This document shows, in pieces, positions 61,469 through 64,000 of a stretch of 64,000 nucleotides of DNA. The notes under the pieces were generated by a model. That model was not told where the DNA came from. It was given only the letters and a program-made list of their open reading frames with translations, and did not search any database. The translations under genes were made by a program, and so were the position numbers. Origin of the DNA: Metallibacterium scheffleri (GTDB taxonomy: Bacteria; Pseudomonadota; Gammaproteobacteria; Xanthomonadales; Rhodanobacteraceae); assembly GCF_002077135.1 (NCBI RefSeq), contig NZ_LDOS01000002.1, positions 62,001-126,000 of the forward strand, read 5' to 3'. Each line of letters opens with the position of its first letter. Positions within the stretch are counted from its first letter, which is position 1.

Positions 61469-61915
61469 TCAGGCCAGCACGCCCTGCTGGTGCAGCCACT
61501 GGCCGAACTGCGGCAGCGACATGGCGCCGGACATGCGCGTCAGCTCGCGTCCACCGCGAAACACGATCAGCGTCGGGATGCTGCGGATGCCGAGCATGGC
61601 CGCGGTGGCCTGATTGGCTTCGGTATCGAGTTTGGCGAAGCGTGCCTGTGGCTCGAACTGTGCCGCGGCCTGCTCGAACACCGGCGCAAAATTGCGGCAC
61701 GGTCCGCACCATGCGGCCCAGCAGTCCACCACCACCGGCAGCTGCGTGCGCCCGACCAGGGTGCTGTAGTTGGCATCGGTCAATGCCACCGGGTGGGCAT
61801 CGAACAGCGGCTTGCCGCAGCGTCCGCATTGCGGTTGCTGGTTCAGGCGTGCGGCCGGTACGCGGTTGACCGCCAGGCAGTGCGGACAGGCTATTTCGAT
61901 ACTTTCGTTGGACAT
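61469..61915 (-). CDS. trxC: Thioredoxin TrxC (zinc-finger type, thioredoxin 2)
   Basis: Cytoplasmic disulfide reductase. The 148 residues have an N-terminal zinc ribbon (C10, C13, C30, C33) followed by a classical thioredoxin domain with active-site WCGPC at 69-73 and the cis-proline stretch SIPTLIVFRGG. This two-module form is TrxC, which in E. coli is induced by oxidative stress under OxyR. I chose ATG 61915 over an in-frame upstream ATG at 61984, since homology starts at MSNES. No OxyR site was identified. Confidence 0.93.
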   Translation of the reverse strand: MSNESIEIACPHCLAVNRVPAARLNQQPQCGRCGKPLFDAHPVALTDANYSTLVGRTQLPVVVDCWAAWCGPCRNFAPVFEQAAAQFEPQARFAKLDTEANQATAAMLGIRSIPTLIVFRGGRELTRMSGAMSLPQFGQWLHQQGVLA

Positions 61916-62083
61916 GAAAGGCTCCGTATTCAAAATTGGCTCGCGGGCGACGCTGCGCTGTGCGGTCGCGATTGACCTGGACAAGATGGCGGCGTCGAGC
62001 CGCGATACAAGTCGTGTGGCACGCGGCAGCTTGTCCCGGACTATCCAAGCGAGGCGCTCGGCACTATCGTGCGCGCAGACGGC

Positions 62084-62893
62084 ATGGGCGGGCGCAGGCG
62101 AGGTGGTGGCGTGGTCGGCTGGAGGGTTTTGCTCGTAGCTTTGGGAGTGGTCGCGCTGGCGGCGTGCGCGCCCGTGCGACAGCGTCCGTCAGTGGCGCCG
62201 CGGCCATCATCGCCGGCGATGATCCATTTCCATGGCAGCGCCATGTTCAGCACGCGCATGGCGTTGCCGCCGGGTGCCACGCTCAGTGTCAGCCTGCTGC
62301 AAACGAACGCCCGGGGTACGCGCATGCTGGCGCAGGCAGGCGGCATGCCAGCGTCGAATTCGCCGGTGCCATTCTCGTTCGATGTGCCACGCACGCTGCT
62401 GCAACCCGGATACGACTATGCACTGAGCGCGAGCATTACCGATGCGCACGGTCGCGCGCTCTGGGTTCAGGCCACGCCCGCGCCGGTCGATCGCACGGTG
62501 GCCGATGAGTCGGTAACCCTGTGGCTGGTGCGCGCGGTGGAGCCGCCGCGACCCGCAACCGTGGTCACGGCACCGATCCGTCGCGGACCCGCCTACGTCG
62601 TCGCTGAAGGTCGCGAGCCGCAGTGGTCGGCGCGCATCTATGGTCTGGGCGCCACGCGCAGCATGCGCACCTCGATCGGCCATGACGACCCGCTGTTGCA
62701 ACGCTATGCCAGGGTCAAGCGGCAGCGCCTGAACTCGGGTGTGGTGGTTTACACCACGGCCGACGGGTTCATCAGTCTGACGATCAGCCCGGGCACCTGC
62801 CGCACGCATGGCAGCAAAAAAGTGCTGGCGTGGCGGGCGGTGCTGGAAACCCCCGCAGCCAGCTATCGCGGCTGCGCGCGCGGTTTCCCCTGA
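62084..62893 (+). CDS. YbaY-like (YscW-domain) predicted lipoprotein
   Basis: A 269-residue predicted outer-membrane lipoprotein: signal peptide with lipobox VALAAC (Cys ~28), then a YbaY/YscW-like domain (~45-135) with FSTRMALPPGATLSVSLLQ, and PVPFSFDVPRTLLQPGYDYALSASI. A C-terminal domain of ~110 residues (EPQWSARIYGLG, LNSGVVVYTTADGF) holds two cysteines (SPGTCRTHG, YRGCARG) and resembles domains of unclear function fused in similar proteins. I chose ATG 62084; a GTG at 62069 is the alternative. Role unknown. Confidence 0.7.
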   Translation: MGGRRRGGGVVGWRVLLVALGVVALAACAPVRQRPSVAPRPSSPAMIHFHGSAMFSTRMALPPGATLSVSLLQTNARGTRMLAQAGGMPASNSPVPFSFDVPRTLLQPGYDYALSASITDAHGRALWVQATPAPVDRTVADESVTLWLVRAVEPPRPATVVTAPIRRGPAYVVAEGREPQWSARIYGLGATRSMRTSIGHDDPLLQRYARVKRQRLNSGVVVYTTADGFISLTISPGTCRTHGSKKVLAWRAVLETPAASYRGCARGFP

Positions 62894-62949
62894 GCGCCAC
62901 GGGCGGTCATCCCCGGCTAGAATCCGCGTTTTGCCCGAGCCCGAATCCC

Positions 62950-63444
62950 ATGCCGATCGCCAAGGATCACGTCGTCAGCCTGCACTACCGCGTCAGCGAG
63001 GGCAGCCAGCCCATCGAGAGTTCATTCGAGCGCAACGAACCGCTGTACGTGCTGATCGGCCACCAGAACATCATCCCGGGTTTGGAGCAAGCGCTGCTGG
63101 GTCGCGAGGCGGGCGAGCGTTTCAACGTGACCGTGCCGCCCGAGCAGGCCTATGGCCAGCGCCAGGATGGCATGCTCGTGCGCGTGCCGAAAAAATACTT
63201 CGCCCATGCCGGTCAGCTGCGCCCCGGCATGCTGGTGCCGCTGGCGCTGAAGGATGGTGGCCAGGAGTGGGTGACGGTGGTCAAGGTGGGCATGACCACG
63301 GTCGATGTGGATCGCAACCCGCCGATGGCCGGCAAGACGCTGGATTTCGAGGTGGAGATTCTCGCCGTGCGTGATGCCAGTGCCGAGGAAGTCGCGCATC
63401 ACCACGCCCATGGCGCGGAAGGTGGCGCGCACGGCCACGGGTAG
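62950..63444 (+). CDS. slyD: FKBP-type peptidyl-prolyl isomerase SlyD
   Basis: Proline isomerase, chaperone and nickel carrier. The 164 residues have the FKBP catalytic fold (DHVVSLHYRV, FNVTVPPEQAYGQRQ), an insert-in-flap (IF) chaperone domain (~75-125), and a histidine-rich C-terminus (VAHHHAHGAEGGAHGHG) suited to bind metal, as in SlyD rather than simple FKBP. ATG 62950 begins at the homologous MPIAKDHV. It is followed by a convergent NlpC/P60 gene with no visible terminator. Confidence 0.94.
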   Translation: MPIAKDHVVSLHYRVSEGSQPIESSFERNEPLYVLIGHQNIIPGLEQALLGREAGERFNVTVPPEQAYGQRQDGMLVRVPKKYFAHAGQLRPGMLVPLALKDGGQEWVTVVKVGMTTVDVDRNPPMAGKTLDFEVEILAVRDASAEEVAHHHAHGAEGGAHGHG

Positions 63445-63515
63445 GTGGTCCGTGCATGGTACGGCCGGCGTGCGCATCCATAGCCGACAGCAGGAAGCAG
63501 GAAACAAGGTCGGGT

Positions 63516-63998
63516 TCAGCGCAGCACGCGCTTGCCATACAGGAAATGCCGGCTCCAGTAGGGGTTGTCCAGCGCGTCCAGACGCACCGTGCCGCCGGTA
63601 TCCGGCGCATGCACGAAGCGGTCCTTGCCGACATAGATGCCGACGTGGCTGACGCCGTTGCCATCGGTCTGGAAGAACACCAGATCGCCTGGCGCGAGCT
63701 GCGCGCGGTCCAGACGCGGGTCGGGCAGGCGGCTCATCGCGCGCGAGGTGCGCGGCAAATCCAGGCGCGCTTCGGTGCGGAACACGTAATCGACCAGGCC
63801 GCTGCAATCGAAGCCACCGGCGGGCGTGTTGCCGCCCCAGTGGTACGGCGTACCGACCAGGCTGATGGCGCGAAACAGCACGTTGTTGGCGGCCATCGCC
63901 ATGGTGCTGCCCGGCTGCGGGCGCTGCGGCGCGCTGGCGCAGGCGGTCAGCAGCAACAGCACGAGTGCCGGCAGGATGGGTCGCAACCTTCGCTGCAT
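63516..63998 (-). CDS. NlpC/P60-family peptidoglycan hydrolase lipoprotein
   Basis: Predicted outer-membrane-anchored cysteine peptidase acting on peptidoglycan stem peptides. The 160 residues have a lipoprotein signal (LLLLTACAS, Cys20) and an NlpC/P60 domain with the catalytic triad C65 in GGFDCSGLV, H118 in GVSHVGIYV and H130 in RFVHAPDTGG. This form resembles NlpC/Spr-type lipoproteins (MepS family). The start ATG 63998 lies two bases from the right edge, so the gene is complete, but its promoter is outside the window. Confidence 0.92.
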   Translation of the reverse strand: MQRRLRPILPALVLLLLTACASAPQRPQPGSTMAMAANNVLFRAISLVGTPYHWGGNTPAGGFDCSGLVDYVFRTEARLDLPRTSRAMSRLPDPRLDRAQLAPGDLVFFQTDGNGVSHVGIYVGKDRFVHAPDTGGTVRLDALDNPYWSRHFLYGKRVLR

Positions 63999-64000
63999 GG

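Overview
The window is a high-GC proteobacterial chromosome segment, most likely from the Xanthomonadales (Lysobacterales), perhaps Rhodanobacteraceae. The basis is the strong G/C-ending codon use with long mirror reading frames, a YebC protein starting MGRGPSIEGRKNASD as I recall for Xanthomonas, the order ruvC-ruvA-kup-ruvB, and Xanthomonadaceae-style hairpin repeats (CATCCCGG ... CGGGGATGA). Apart from the flanking Wzt fragment, nearly every gene looks complete.

Layout. 0-3.5 kb: end of a polysaccharide cluster, with a Wzm/Wzt exporter pair on the minus strand and gmd-rmd (GDP-D-rhamnose synthesis) on the plus strand. 3.6-5.8 kb: two tandem ~150-bp repeat units, the first split by a complete group II intron that encodes a reverse transcriptase/maturase. 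5.8-15.5 kb: metabolism and uptake, with an APC permease, L-serine dehydratase, a small glutaredoxin-like protein, a complete oppABCDF operon and a SemiSWEET. 15.6-23.6 kb: leuS, clpB (with a candidate heat-shock promoter) and a TonB-dependent receptor. 23.8-38.0 kb: a dense plus-strand housekeeping run: fmdB-like gene, aspS, yebC, ruvC, ruvA, kup, ruvB, ybgC-tolQRAB-pal-cpoB, queE, queC.

38.1-41.6 kb: tRNA-Lys(TTT), a P4-type tyrosine integrase with arm-type repeats, a HigBA-like toxin-antitoxin pair, an unrecognised gene and a gene-free stretch; this is a small integrated element or the remnant of one. 41.6-56.9 kb: a tad (Flp-type) pilus locus: two small pilin-like proteins, several TadE/TadG-like proteins, CpaB, secretin CpaC, an FHA-TadA fusion ATPase, TadB, TadC, a DUF192 protein and TadD, followed by a LuxR-type response regulator and a membrane histidine kinase. 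No TadZ/CpaE and no TadV/CpaA prepilin peptidase are in the window. 57.0-64.0 kb: hldA-like kinase and hldD (LPS heptose), pssA-holD-rimI, a DUF4124 protein, trxC, a YbaY-like lipoprotein, slyD and an NlpC/P60 lipoprotein.

How they work together: much of the window serves the cell envelope (O-polysaccharide export, heptose for LPS, Tol-Pal, Tad pilus, phosphatidylserine synthesis). The most notable structures are the intron sitting exactly inside one of two tandem repeats, and the pilus locus whose motor ATPase carries its own N-terminal FHA-like domain while the usual localisation ATPase TadZ is absent. I found no CRISPR array and no rRNA.
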